Assembly: GCF_013371495.1 (NCBI RefSeq)
Contig: NZ_JABWTA010000001.1
Location: forward strand, 1,956,683-2,020,682
Direction of reading: 5' to 3'
DNA length: 64,000 nucleotides
From: Altererythrobacter lutimaris
GTDB taxonomy: Bacteria; Pseudomonadota; Alphaproteobacteria; Sphingomonadales; Sphingomonadaceae
The notes under the pieces are model-generated. The model saw only the letters and a program-made list of their open reading frames with translations, ran no database searches and was not told the DNA's origin. Of the stretch, positions 55,608 to 64,000 are shown piece after piece. Made by a program: the position numbers and the translations under genes. Every line of letters begins with the position of its first letter. Position 1 is the first letter of the stretch.

Positions 55608-57214
55608 TACATCCGGAATACGCCGAATTGGGGTTTCTCTGGAATTGGTGCTTCAAGCGTCGCTGCAAGAGCAAGGCCCAATACATCGCGGGTCTGCACC
55701 GGGTCGATCACCCCGTCATCCCATAGCCGCGCAGTGGCGTAGTAAGGGTTGCCTTCGTCCTCGTACTTCTGGCGGATCGGAGCCTTGAACTCTTCTGCCT
55801 GCTCTTCTGTCCAACTATCGGCATCGCGGTGGACGGTCGCGAGCACGCTCGCGGCCTGCTCGCCGCCCATCACGGAAATGCGGGCATTGGGCCAGGTGAA
55901 CAGGAAGCGCGGCGAATAGGCGCGTCCGCACATGCCGTAATTGCCTGCGCCAAAGCTGCCGCCGATCACCACGGTGACCTTAGGCACGGTCGCGGTGGCG
56001 ACGGCGGTGACGAGCTTCGCCCCATGCTTGGCGATACCTTCCGCCTCGTACTTGCCGCCGACCATGAAGCCGGAGATATTCTGCAGGAACAGCAGCGGGA
56101 TGCGGCGCTGGCAGGCGAGCTCGATAAAGTGCGCACCCTTTTGCGCGCTTTCAGAAAACAGCACGCCATTATTCGCAAGGATCGCGACCGGCATCCCCCA
56201 TATATGCGCGAAGCCGCAGACCAGCGTGGAACCGAAATGCTGCTTGAATTCGTGAAACTCGCTGCCGTCGACCAGCCGCGCGATGACCTCTTTGACGTCA
56301 TAGGGCGCACGCACATCCTCCGGCACGAGCGCGTAGAGCTCATCCGCATCGAATTTGGGCGGGCGCGGGTCTTTCAGCGCGATATCCGAGACTGCACCGG
56401 TGTTCGCGCCCAGCTGTGAGACGATGTCGCGTACGATGGTGAGCGCATGTTCGTCATTCTCAGCCAGATGGTCAACCACGCCTGATTTCTTCGCGTGCAG
56501 GTCGCCGCCACCAAGGTCCTCGGCAGAAATTTCTTCGCCTGTCGCAGCCTTCACCAGCGGTGGGCCAGCCAGGAAGATCGTGCCTTGATTGCGCACGATG
56601 ACGGTCTCGTCGGACATTGCAGGCACATAAGCACCGCCCGCCGTGCAGCTGCCCATCACACATGCGATCTGCGGTATCCCGAGTGCGCTCATATTGGCTT
56701 GATTGAAGAAGATGCGCCCAAAGTGATCGCGATCCGGGAAAACCTCGGCCTGGTAGGGCAAGTTCGCGCCGCCGCTATCGACCAGGTAGATACACGGAAG
56801 ACGGTTTTCCTGCGCAATCTCTTGAGCGCGCAAATGCTTCTTCACCGTCATCGGGTAGTAGGAACCGCCCTTTACTGTGGGGTCGTTGCAAACGATCATT
56901 ACCTGACGGCCTGAGACCCGGCCCACGCCGCAAATCATCGAAGCACCCGAGACATCGCCTTCATACATGCCATTGGCGGCGAGCTGACCAACTTCGAGGA
57001 AGGGCGACCCCGGATCGAGCAAGCGCTCTACGCGCTCACGGGGGAGAAGTTTGCCGCGCGAGACGTGCCGCTCGCGATGCTTCTCAGGCCCGCCAAGCGC
57101 TGCCTTGGCAACCTCGGCGCGCAGATCGTCGGCAAGCGCCTTGTTATGCGCAAACCGCGCTTTGGCTTGCGGATCCTCGCGGTCGAGCTTTGAAGTGAGA
57201 ACAGGTGCGGTCAT
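55607..57214 (-). CDS. mccB: Methylcrotonyl-CoA carboxylase, carboxyltransferase (beta) subunit
   Basis: A 535-residue carboxyltransferase that passes biotin-bound CO2 to 3-methylcrotonyl-CoA in leucine degradation. [52 protein letters not shown] and [19 protein letters not shown] follow the known beta-subunit pattern and favour this over the propionyl-CoA enzyme. The biotin/alpha subunit (mccA) is not in the window and is expected elsewhere. The ATG at 57214 has GGAAAGG upstream and overlaps the previous gene's stop. Confidence 0.93.
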   Translation of the reverse strand: MTAPVLTSKLDREDPQAKARFAHNKALADDLRAEVAKAALGGPEKHRERHVSRGKLLPRERVERLLDPGSPFLEVGQLAANGMYEGDVSGASMICGVGRVSGRQVMIVCNDPTVKGGSYYPMTVKKHLRAQEIAQENRLPCIYLVDSGGANLPYQAEVFPDRDHFGRIFFNQANMSALGIPQIACVMGSCTAGGAYVPAMSDETVIVRNQGTIFLAGPPLVKAATGEEISAEDLGGGDLHAKKSGVVDHLAENDEHALTIVRDIVSQLGANTGAVSDIALKDPRPPKFDADELYALVPEDVRAPYDVKEVIARLVDGSEFHEFKQHFGSTLVCGFAHIWGMPVAILANNGVLFSESAQKGAHFIELACQRRIPLLFLQNISGFMVGGKYEAEGIAKHGAKLVTAVATATVPKVTVVIGGSFGAGNYGMCGRAYSPRFLFTWPNARISVMGGEQAASVLATVHRDADSWTEEQAEEFKAPIRQKYEDEGNPYYATARLWDDGVIDPVQTRDVLGLALAATLEAPIPEKPQFGVFRM

Positions 57215-57582
57215 TCGCCGCCTTTCCAAATTAATGTGAAGAACAGGCCGATCAGCGAAACGAAGAACGCAAGGCCAATTATGGCGGTCAGGAAACCGAG
57301 TTCCATATTGCCCGCATTGGCCGACGCAGGGTCAAACACTTTGCCAAAAAAGCTGCCGTACAGCATTCCGGCGCAGCTAGCCCAACCAGCAACGAACACG
57401 CCCCAGCGAAGGCGCGTGGGTTTCGCCATCAAGATGGCTCCAAGCAAGAGCAAGCCGCCCCAAAAAAAATCATCAAGCACGAACATTATTGGGCGGCCGA
57501 CACCCCAACTGCGGATCACCTCACCGATCATCAGCGAGAGACCAAGGCCACCTCCAAAGACGCGGAGGAGAATGAGGCTCAC
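57211..57582 (-). CDS. Hypothetical four-helix membrane protein in the ivd-mccB operon
   Basis: A 123-residue protein with four hydrophobic segments and no recognised motif. It overlaps ivd on one side and mccB on the other by four bases each (ATGA-type), so it is co-translated with both. Its presence inside a catabolic operon suggests a link, but none is documented. Confidence 0.75.
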   Translation of the reverse strand: MSLILLRVFGGGLGLSLMIGEVIRSWGVGRPIMFVLDDFFWGGLLLLGAILMAKPTRLRWGVFVAGWASCAGMLYGSFFGKVFDPASANAGNMELGFLTAIIGLAFFVSLIGLFFTLIWKGGE

Positions 57583-58745
57583 CCTGCCGCCCCTATCAAC
57601 TCACGCCCGATCAGCATCCGCCTGATCTCGTTCGTCCCTGCGCCGATATCGAGCAGCTTGGCATCGCGCATATAGCGCTCCACCGGCCAATCGAGCGTGT
57701 AGCCCGCCCCGCCCAGCGCCTGCACTGACTCTGCCGCCACGCGGAATGCGTTTTCGGACGAAAGCAGGATCACGCCTGCCGCATCGAAACGTGTGGTCTC
57801 TCCCGCATCGCAAGCTTTCGCGACAGCATAGGTGTACGCACGCGCTGATTGCAGCGCGACATACATGTCCGCGACCTTGGCCTGCATCAGCTGGAAACTT
57901 CCGATCGGTTTGCCAAATTGCTTGCGTTCACGAAGGTAAGGAATGACCGTGTCGAGGCAGGCCTGCATGATCCCGAGCTGAAGCCCAGCGAGCACCACTC
58001 GTTCATAATCGAGCCCGCTCATCAAAACACCGACCCCGCCATTGACAGGACCCATCACGCGGTCTTCCGGAATGTGGCAGTCGTCAAACACCAGCTCTGC
58101 AGTCGGCGAACCGCGCATGCCGACTTTCTCGATCTTCTGGCCGATCGAGAAGCCTTCATCGTCCTTCTCGATCAGGAAAGCGGTAATGCCGCGACTTCCT
58201 GCATGACCATCGGTCTTGCCGTAAACCACCAGCGTGTCGGCATAGGTCGCATTGGTGATCCAGAATTTCGTGCCGTTGAGGATATAGCCACCCTGCACTT
58301 CTTCGGCCTTCAGCTTCATCGAGACGACGTCCGAACCGGCGCCCGCTTCGGACATGGCGAGCGATCCGACATGCTCGCCCGAGATAAGGCCGGGCAGGTA
58401 CTTCGCCTTCTGCTCGTCATTGCCCCAGCGGCGGATCTGGTTGAGGCACAGGTTCGAATGCGCGCCGTAGGAAAGCCCGACCGAAGCGCTCGCGCGGCTG
58501 ACTTCTTCAACCGCGATGACATGTTCGAGATAGCCGAGGCCGAGACCGCCATCTTCTTCCTCAACCGTTATGCCATGCAGACCAAGCTCGCCCATGGCTG
58601 GCCACAGATCGCGCGGAAACCAGTCTTCACGGTCTACTTTTTCCGCCAATGGCATGATCTGCTCATCTGCAAAACGGCTCACGCTTTCGCGGATCATCTC
58701 CGCACTTTCGCCAAGCTGGAAATCAAAATCAGGGGTTGCACGCAT
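57579..58745 (-). CDS. ivd: Isovaleryl-CoA dehydrogenase
   Basis: A 388-residue acyl-CoA dehydrogenase that oxidises isovaleryl-CoA to 3-methylcrotonyl-CoA, the step before Mcc. AMSEAGAGSDVVSMKL and FWITNATYADTLVVYGKT are typical of the FAD site, and LRERKQFGKPIGSFQ and LGGAGYTLDWPVERYMRD are characteristic of this branch. Among acyl-CoA dehydrogenases, the C-terminal region and the link to mccB point to Ivd. First gene of the operon. Confidence 0.93.
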   Translation of the reverse strand: MRATPDFDFQLGESAEMIRESVSRFADEQIMPLAEKVDREDWFPRDLWPAMGELGLHGITVEEEDGGLGLGYLEHVIAVEEVSRASASVGLSYGAHSNLCLNQIRRWGNDEQKAKYLPGLISGEHVGSLAMSEAGAGSDVVSMKLKAEEVQGGYILNGTKFWITNATYADTLVVYGKTDGHAGSRGITAFLIEKDDEGFSIGQKIEKVGMRGSPTAELVFDDCHIPEDRVMGPVNGGVGVLMSGLDYERVVLAGLQLGIMQACLDTVIPYLRERKQFGKPIGSFQLMQAKVADMYVALQSARAYTYAVAKACDAGETTRFDAAGVILLSSENAFRVAAESVQALGGAGYTLDWPVERYMRDAKLLDIGAGTNEIRRMLIGRELIGAAG

Positions 58746-58904
58746 TGTGGGATGAGTCTCCGTTCCTCTTCACCAACCCTTATCAGTGTGAGACGTCGGT
58801 GCAACCCAATCTGGTAACATCCGAAACCATTTTCGCGCTGTGTTCTGAAAGCGCATTTGAGTGAAGCGGCAAAACGTGCAAGGGGCGTGGCGCGAGCTCA
58901 AGCA

Positions 58905-60416
58905 ATGACATTTGATGCCCATAAACCCTGGCCGAAAGGCGCTGATCCGGACGCCGCTTTGTGCGGCGAGAACGAGCGTCTGCGTGTCATTTCCGGGTTC
59001 GGGCTGGACGATTTCGCAGCCGATGAAGAACTCAATCGGATTACGCGCTTCGCTGCGCATCTGTGCAAAGCGCCGATGGCGACGGTCAGTTTGGTGGAAG
59101 AGGCCCGGCAACGTTTTCTCGCGCGCGAGGGTCTGAACGACACAGAGACCCCGCGCTCAACCAGCTTTTGCGCGCATACCATGCTTGGCGGCCAGCTGAT
59201 GGAAGTGCTCGATGCATCGCACGATGACCGTTTTGACGGGTTTGCGACCGTCACTGGCGACATGCATTTGCGCTACTACATAGGCGCGCCGTTGATCTCT
59301 GAAGAAGGCGCACCGCTTGGGGCGCTGTGTGTGTTCGATCGCGAACCACGCAGCGAACCATTGGGCGCTCTAGAACGCGAAGGGCTGGAAGTGTTGGCGA
59401 GCGCGGTGATGCGCTTTCTCCAGTCGCGCCGTGAAGGGATCGCAGCAGAAACCGCAATCGCGGAAAGCGAAGCCCGCTTCCGTATGCTGGCTGACAGCAT
59501 CCCCGACATTGCCTGGTCAACCGATCCCGATGGTCGCTTCGATTACTTCAATGCGCGCTGGTACGAGTTTATCGGTGTCGATGCGCGACCTGAGGATGGC
59601 TGGGATCAATATTTCCATCCCCAAGACCATGCACGTTGGCACTCGACGTGGGAAACCGCGCGCGAGACCGGTGAGGCTTACGAAACCGAATACCGGTTGA
59701 AACATGCGGACGGCAACTATCGCTGGGTGCTGACGCGGGGCCTGCCGGTTCGCGACGGCAAAGGCGAAATCGTTCGCTGGTTCGGGACGATCACTGACAT
59801 CGATGACACCTATCGCGAATCCGAAGCACGCGATTTACTGGCGCGCGAATTGGCCCATCGGATCAAGAATGTCTTCTCGATCATTTCCAGCCTGCTGACC
59901 CTGCGCACGCGCGGAAAACCGGAACTTGCTGAGTTTTCGCAAGAGATGGACCAAGCCATCCGTGCACTCGCGCAAGCGCAAGATTTCGTAATGCCCGTCC
60001 GTCCGCAAGACGAGCAGCAATTGCTGGGCTTGCTGGAGATTTTGCTCGCACCTTACAGCAAGACGCGGCCCGATGCTGTCAAACTGAGTGGTGCCTCCAT
60101 TCAGATCGGACCGCGCAGCGCGACACCGCTCGCACTTGTGATCCACGAGCTCGGGACCAATGCGACCAAATACGGCGCGCTGTCCGCTCCTGATGGTAGC
60201 GTAAGTGTGCATGTTGAAGAGCAAGGCGATCTCTTGATGCTTACTTGGAAGGAAACTGGTGGACCCGAAGTCAGCGAGCCATCGAGCGAAGGCTTTGGCA
60301 CAAGACTGCTTAAGACAACGATTGAAAATCAGCTTGGCGGAAAATTCACTCGTGATTGGGATCCGAGCGGTTTTTCGTGCACCATCACTGTTTCGAAAGC
60401 GCATTTGCAAGAGTAA
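58905..60416 (+). CDS. GAF-PAS sensor histidine kinase, HWE family
   Basis: A protein of about 503 residues without membrane segments. GAF domain at roughly 35-170; PAS/PAC at roughly 190-310 (DIAWSTDPDGRFDYFNARWYEFIGV, WVLTRGLPVRDGKGEIV). The dimerisation histidine lies in LARELAHRIKNVFSIISSLL, N-box in HELGTNATKYGALS, and the WKETGGP element marks the HWE family. No LOV cysteine motif is present. The start is uncertain between this ATG and a TTG at 58857. It lies 24 bp before an osmoprotectant transporter, so an osmosensing link is possible. Confidence 0.87.
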   Translation: MTFDAHKPWPKGADPDAALCGENERLRVISGFGLDDFAADEELNRITRFAAHLCKAPMATVSLVEEARQRFLAREGLNDTETPRSTSFCAHTMLGGQLMEVLDASHDDRFDGFATVTGDMHLRYYIGAPLISEEGAPLGALCVFDREPRSEPLGALEREGLEVLASAVMRFLQSRREGIAAETAIAESEARFRMLADSIPDIAWSTDPDGRFDYFNARWYEFIGVDARPEDGWDQYFHPQDHARWHSTWETARETGEAYETEYRLKHADGNYRWVLTRGLPVRDGKGEIVRWFGTITDIDDTYRESEARDLLARELAHRIKNVFSIISSLLTLRTRGKPELAEFSQEMDQAIRALAQAQDFVMPVRPQDEQQLLGLLEILLAPYSKTRPDAVKLSGASIQIGPRSATPLALVIHELGTNATKYGALSAPDGSVSVHVEEQGDLLMLTWKETGGPEVSEPSSEGFGTRLLKTTIENQLGGKFTRDWDPSGFSCTITVSKAHLQE

Positions 60417-60439
60417 TCCTTATCGCTGCCACGCCTAAC

Positions 60440-61198
60440 ATGATCACTTTCGACGCTGTCTCTCGCAATTTTGGCGATGTGCAGGCTGTAAAGGAGATCT
60501 CTGAATCGATCGCGAATGGCAGCTTTGTGGCGATGGTAGGCGCTTCAGGCTCAGGCAAATCGACATTACTGAAGACCATCAACGCGCTGATCGAGCCTAG
60601 CAATGGCCGTGTCCTGCTGGATGGTGAGGACGTGTCATCGCTCCCGCCGCCAGCCCTGCGACGGCGCATTGGCTATGTTTTTCAGGGAATTGGCCTCTTC
60701 CCTCACATGAGCGTTGCAGAAAATATCGCAATCGGCCCGCGCCTGGCAGGCGAACGTCTGGAGCCTGCGCGAATTGCGGAACTGCTCGAACTGGTGGAGC
60801 TCGAACCAGACATGGCGAGCCGCCTGCCTGATGAATTGTCCGGCGGCCAACGCCAACGCGTCGGGGTCGCCCGTGCGCTCGCGGGAAGCCCGCAAGTCTT
60901 GTTGATGGATGAACCCTTTGGCGCGCTCGACCCGATCACACGCGATGCCTTGGGTGAGCGCGTCAGGAAGCTTCACGACCAGCTTGGCCTCACAACAATC
61001 ATGGTCACACACGACATGGCTGAAGCGCTTCTGCTCGCAGACCGCGTGCTGGTCATGGATGCAGGCGAGATCGTCGCGGACGAAACGCCTCACGCGCTGC
61101 TGCAAGGCAACGGCGGAGACATTGCGCAAAGCCTTGTCGCTGTCCCGCGCGAACAAGCGGACAAGCTTTCCGCGATGGAAAAGGGAGCGAGCGCATGA
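60440..61198 (+). CDS. Osmoprotectant ABC transporter ATP-binding protein
   Basis: A 252-residue ATPase of the OpuA/OpuB (glycine betaine/choline) type. Walker A GASGSGKST at 34-42, signature LSGGQRQR, Walker B LLMDEPFGALDPITR, H-loop THD. The gene overlaps the next (ATGA), giving a two-gene transporter. The C-terminal CBS domains found in some homologues are absent, so ionic-strength control of that kind is not expected. Confidence 0.93.
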   Translation: MITFDAVSRNFGDVQAVKEISESIANGSFVAMVGASGSGKSTLLKTINALIEPSNGRVLLDGEDVSSLPPPALRRRIGYVFQGIGLFPHMSVAENIAIGPRLAGERLEPARIAELLELVELEPDMASRLPDELSGGQRQRVGVARALAGSPQVLLMDEPFGALDPITRDALGERVRKLHDQLGLTTIMVTHDMAEALLLADRVLVMDAGEIVADETPHALLQGNGGDIAQSLVAVPREQADKLSAMEKGASA

Positions 61199-62742
61199 GC
61201 GCGTTCCTCACAGCGCTAAGCCGGCTTGGCGATCAGCTTGCTGCGCATGTCCTGCTCGCAGCTTCCGCTATCGCGCTTGGCATTGTCGTCGCCTTGCCTC
61301 TCGCGGTATGGGCCTCGCGTTCGCAAGCCGTCGCGCGGGTAACTCTGGGCTTTGCTAGTCTCGTGCAGACAATCCCTGCCTTGGCATTGCTCGCGCTGTT
61401 TTTCCCGATCCTGCTGTCACTTCGAGCGGTGTTTGGAGAAGGCTTACCAACACTCGGGTTCCTGCCTGCGTTGCTTGCGCTTGCGCTCTATGCCTTGCTA
61501 CCAATCCTGCGCAATGCGGTGACTGCGCAGGCTAATCTCGATCCCGGCGTCCTCGAAGCTGCAGACGGGGTTGGTATGACCAGGTGGCAGAAGCTGAAGC
61601 TTGTCGAAGCGCCGCTCTCTGCGCCTTTTGTCATGGCCGGTATCCGCACCGCTGCCGTGTGGACGATTGGCGCAGCAACACTTGCAACGACCATTGGTCA
61701 GAAAAGCCTGGGCGACCCGATTTTCGCAGGCCTTCAGACGCAGAATTGGGCGCTGGTGCTGGCAGGCTGTTTCGCGAGCGCAGGGCTGGCTTTGATTGCC
61801 GATGCATTGCTCGGACTGATTGAGAAAGGACTGGCAACGCGGCGCAAAGCGCTTTGGTCGAGCGGATTGCTCGCCGTCGCGCTGGGCATTGGGGCAGCGC
61901 TGTGGGTGCAGTTCGGTGAGCGCGGTGACGATGATCGCATTCTCATCGGCGCGAAGGGTTTTTCCGAGCAATATATCCTCTCGCGGCTTATCGGTCAGCG
62001 GCTTGAGGATGCAGGCTACCTCGTGGAATATCGCGACGGGCTCGGCTCTGCGGTTGCGCATAGCGCGGTTGCAAGTAGCGATATCGATATCCTTGTCGAC
62101 TACACCGGAACCATCTGGACCAATCAGATGAAGCGCAACGACAACCCACCGCGCGATCAGATGCTGGCAGAAATAGAACAATGGGAAAGCGAGACGAGCG
62201 GTACTCGCGTGCTGGGCCGGATGGGGTTTGAAAACGCCTACGGCCTCGCGATGCGCGAAGAAGTCGCGGCCGAGCGAGGCTTTGAGAGCATCGCAGACCT
62301 TGTGGCAGCGGCTCCCGGCCTCACCATTGGGGGAGACCCCGAATTCTTCGAGCGGCCAGAATGGATCGCAGTACGTGATGCCTACGGCTTGAACTTCGGC
62401 GAGAACCGCAATTTTGCGCCGACCTTCATGTATAACGCGCTCAAATCCGGAGAAGCCGATGTCATCAGCGCCTATACCTCGGACGGACGAATTGCCGCGG
62501 ACAATCTGCGCATTCTCGCAGACCCTGAAGGCGCATTTCCAAACTATGATGCCGTGATGCTGCTTGCGCCGTCACGCGCAGATGACGCAGCGATTGTCGC
62601 CGTCCTGCAGCCTCTCATCGGTGCGATTGATGTCGAAGCCATGCGCGAAGCCAATTTCGCCGTCGATCGTGAAGAGGACAAGCTCACTCCCCGTGCTGCG
62701 GCTCAAATGCTGACGGATCGGATCGGTCTAGAAGCGCCCTAG
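61195..62742 (+). CDS. Osmoprotectant ABC permease fused to substrate-binding domain
   Basis: A 515-residue fused protein. Residues 1-215 form a permease with about six membrane helices and the EAA-like loop EAADGVGMTRWQKLKLVEAPLS. After a further membrane segment (about 222-242), residues 245-510 form an OpuAC-type binding domain (LIGAKGFSEQYILSRLIGQRLEDAG). The permease-binding-protein fusion is known for this family. Substrate likely betaine, choline or a similar solute, inferred from family only. Confidence 0.93.
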   Translation: MSAFLTALSRLGDQLAAHVLLAASAIALGIVVALPLAVWASRSQAVARVTLGFASLVQTIPALALLALFFPILLSLRAVFGEGLPTLGFLPALLALALYALLPILRNAVTAQANLDPGVLEAADGVGMTRWQKLKLVEAPLSAPFVMAGIRTAAVWTIGAATLATTIGQKSLGDPIFAGLQTQNWALVLAGCFASAGLALIADALLGLIEKGLATRRKALWSSGLLAVALGIGAALWVQFGERGDDDRILIGAKGFSEQYILSRLIGQRLEDAGYLVEYRDGLGSAVAHSAVASSDIDILVDYTGTIWTNQMKRNDNPPRDQMLAEIEQWESETSGTRVLGRMGFENAYGLAMREEVAAERGFESIADLVAAAPGLTIGGDPEFFERPEWIAVRDAYGLNFGENRNFAPTFMYNALKSGEADVISAYTSDGRIAADNLRILADPEGAFPNYDAVMLLAPSRADDAAIVAVLQPLIGAIDVEAMREANFAVDREEDKLTPRAAAQMLTDRIGLEAP

Positions 62743-62743
62743 A

Positions 62744-64000
62744 TCAGATATCGAAGCCGACGCCGTCCGGCCATTCCGGCGAGCTGACGCCAAGCACTTT
62801 GAACAGCAGGCCCATCTGATCATCGGCGACAAGCCGCTGGCGTTGACGCGCAATCAGATCTTGCTTGTCCGGATGACGCCGCTGCAAAGCTTCGGTGCGC
62901 GTCTGAATGCCCAGCTCGTTCAGCCATTCGCCTTGCATGGTGAGACCCATGACTTTCGCGCCCTGACGCTCTGCGACCTGACCCAGCATCTCGAAATCGA
63001 CATGCGCGGTAAGGTCGGAAAGGCCGGGCGCATCGAAGGGATCTATCTTGGTATGCTTCTGAAGCGCTTGCAGCGTGGAGCCCGACGCTAGCTCGCGCGG
63101 TCCATAATCGATAATGAGTGCAGCCCCGCCTTGCGCAATCAGCCGATCCGAAATCTCGCTCATGATGGCTGCTGCCGCAGGGCTCGTCTCGATCATCGTG
63201 CCTTGCCGCGCATTGCGCCAGCTTGGCGGAACAATATCATCCATCGGTTGATCGCCAGCAACAAAAACAAAACGATCATTCTCATCAAGACCGACCATCC
63301 GCTCATGCCAGTTCTGCGCAGAGCGAAGCAATTGATGCACGGGCAGCGCGTCAAAGAACTCGTTTGCAACCAGCAGCATCGGCGCATCTTCCGGCACGCT
63401 GGTGATGTCATCGTGATGCTGCACGCCCGGGATCGCCTGACGCTGGATTTCGCGCAAGGCTTCGGAGGCTTCGACAAAGTGGATCTCCGGATCCAACCCG
63501 TAGCGGTTAGCGGTGCGCATCGCATCTAGCGTGAGCGTGCCTCGTCCGGGACCAAGCTCGACATAATGGACCTTTTCCGGACTTCCCGCGCGCACCCAGA
63601 TGTCAGCTAGCCATAGCCCGATGAGCTCACCGAACATCTGCGTAATCTCAGGCGCGGTGATGAAATCGCCTTCATCGCCCAAGGGATCGCGTGCAGCGTA
63701 ATATTTCGCATTGCTCTCGCCCATATAGCGCGCAAGGCTGATCGGACCGGTTTCGCGGATCACGCGCTGGAACACAGGCCGCATATCAACCGGTTCAGCC
63801 TTGGGCCGAGTAGGTGCTGGCGGCGGAACTGGCTCCGGCTCGGGTTCAGGTTCAGGCTCCGGCTCGGGTTCAGGCTCCGGCTCGGGTTCAGGCTCCGGCT
63901 CGGGTTCAGGCTCCGGCTCGGGTTCAGGCTCCGGCTCGGGTTCAGGCTCCGGCTCGGGTTCAGGCTCCGGCTCGGGTTCAGGCTCCGGCTCGGGTTCAGG
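62744..64000 (-). CDS. MidA/NDUFAF7-like methyltransferase, with in-frame Pro-Glu repeat, runs off the window
   Basis: A SAM-dependent methyltransferase of the MidA (COG1565) family. From Met at 63784 it has 346 residues: [37 protein letters not shown], then motif [19 protein letters not shown] and [13 protein letters not shown]. The frame is open past this Met, without any stop, to the window edge, through [15 protein letters not shown] and an (PE)n tract. So the true start is either at 63784 (weak ribosome site) or beyond the window. The family methylates an arginine of the complex I NDUFS2 homologue; this is known for eukaryotic members and inferred here. Confidence 0.88.
   Translation of the reverse strand, partial: PEPEPEPEPEPEPEPEPEPEPEPEPEPEPEPEPEPEPEPEPEPEPEPEPEPEPEPEPVPPPAPTRPKAEPVDMRPVFQRVIRETGPISLARYMGESNAKYYAARDPLGDEGDFITAPEITQMFGELIGLWLADIWVRAGSPEKVHYVELGPGRGTLTLDAMRTANRYGLDPEIHFVEASEALREIQRQAIPGVQHHDDITSVPEDAPMLLVANEFFDALPVHQLLRSAQNWHERMVGLDENDRFVFVAGDQPMDDIVPPSWRNARQGTMIETSPAAAAIMSEISDRLIAQGGAALIIDYGPRELASGSTLQALQKHTKIDPFDAPGLSDLTAHVDFEMLGQVAERQGAKVMGLTMQGEWLNELGIQTRTEALQRRHPDKQDLIARQRQRLVADDQMGLLFKVLGVSSPEWPDGVGFDI
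63831..64000. repeat. 18-bp tandem repeat encoding Pro-Glu repeats
   Basis: The unit GGCTCCGGCTCGGGTTCA is present once at 63831-63848. After a six-base insert (GGTTCA), eight exact tandem copies run from 63855 to 63998, and the repeat continues to the window end. On the minus strand each unit encodes Pro-Glu-Pro-Glu-Pro-Glu in frame with the MidA-like gene. The total copy number is unknown because the repeat is cut by the edge. Confidence 0.97.

Noticed and set aside
58849..60407. The 13-mer GAAAGCGCATTTG occurs at both ends of the histidine kinase gene
   Set aside because: Repeats of this length are expected by chance many times in 64 kb, and there is no target-site or mobile-element feature around it.

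Overview
The window looks like chromosomal DNA of a free-living alphaproteobacterium, most likely Sphingomonadales and probably the Erythrobacteraceae. This is inferred from protein character and gene content: DUF4197, DUF6491, DUF6265 and DUF6768-type proteins, a spinster-like MFS transporter, an HWE-family histidine kinase, a permease/binding-protein osmoprotectant transporter, and an Ivd/MccB leucine-degradation cassette. No rRNA, tRNA, CRISPR array, phage module or insertion sequence was recognised. GC is moderate to high, with an AT-richer patch near 13.5-14.3 kb. Genes are dense, with many 4-base start/stop overlaps.

Layout. 0-7 kb (minus): spinster-type transporter, queC, a small secreted protein, hslO, argF, argD, then a double cold-shock protein behind its own terminator. 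7.3-12.9 kb (mostly plus): a DUF442-type phosphatase/sulfurtransferase protein, a sterol-desaturase-like hydroxylase, a GMC oxidoreductase and small membrane proteins; a minus-strand pair here carries a perfect FNR-type site. 12.9-23 kb: an HNH-like protein and an AT-rich membrane protein next to nrdB, a surface-glycan cassette (GNAT, methyltransferase, polysaccharide deacetylase, family 2 glycosyltransferase), a run of very small envelope proteins, a PilZ protein, and nrdA. 23-30.6 kb: serine hydrolase, alpha/beta hydrolase, a TonB-C-like protein, an ECF sigma factor with a membrane partner, a Tat-exported DUF4197 protein, and a BlaI-type repressor with an M56/M23 fused metallopeptidase. 30.6-44.3 kb: nadB, an AraC/GyrI regulator, an ABC ATPase, a zf-CHCC protein, nitronate monooxygenase, an SDR, two adjacent endonuclease III-family genes, a YdjM-like protein, a second serine hydrolase, a sulfotransferase and guaA. 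44.3-55.6 kb: a 27-residue ORF, an acyl-CoA ligase, gyrB, an AI-2E exporter, two small membrane metalloproteases, a 5'-nucleotidase, TetR, a DUF1295 protein and an acyltransferase. 55.6-64 kb: mccB and ivd for leucine degradation, a GAF-PAS-HWE kinase, a two-gene osmoprotectant ABC transporter, and a MidA-like methyltransferase that runs off the window through an in-frame Pro-Glu repeat.

Most noteworthy: (1) the BlaI repressor and its M56 sensor protease, in which the beta-lactam-binding domain of BlaR1 is replaced by an apparently intact M23/LytM peptidase domain, under an operator that covers the -10 and the start codon of a possibly leaderless transcript; (2) a decayed 29-codon remnant of the second endonuclease III-like gene, about 2 kb from the intact copy; (3) the (PE)n 18-bp tandem repeat fused in frame to MidA; (4) a 27-residue hydrophobic ORF with a strong Shine-Dalgarno and an upstream 19-bp palindrome; (5) a perfect FNR-type box set for a class II promoter in front of two small genes of unknown function.
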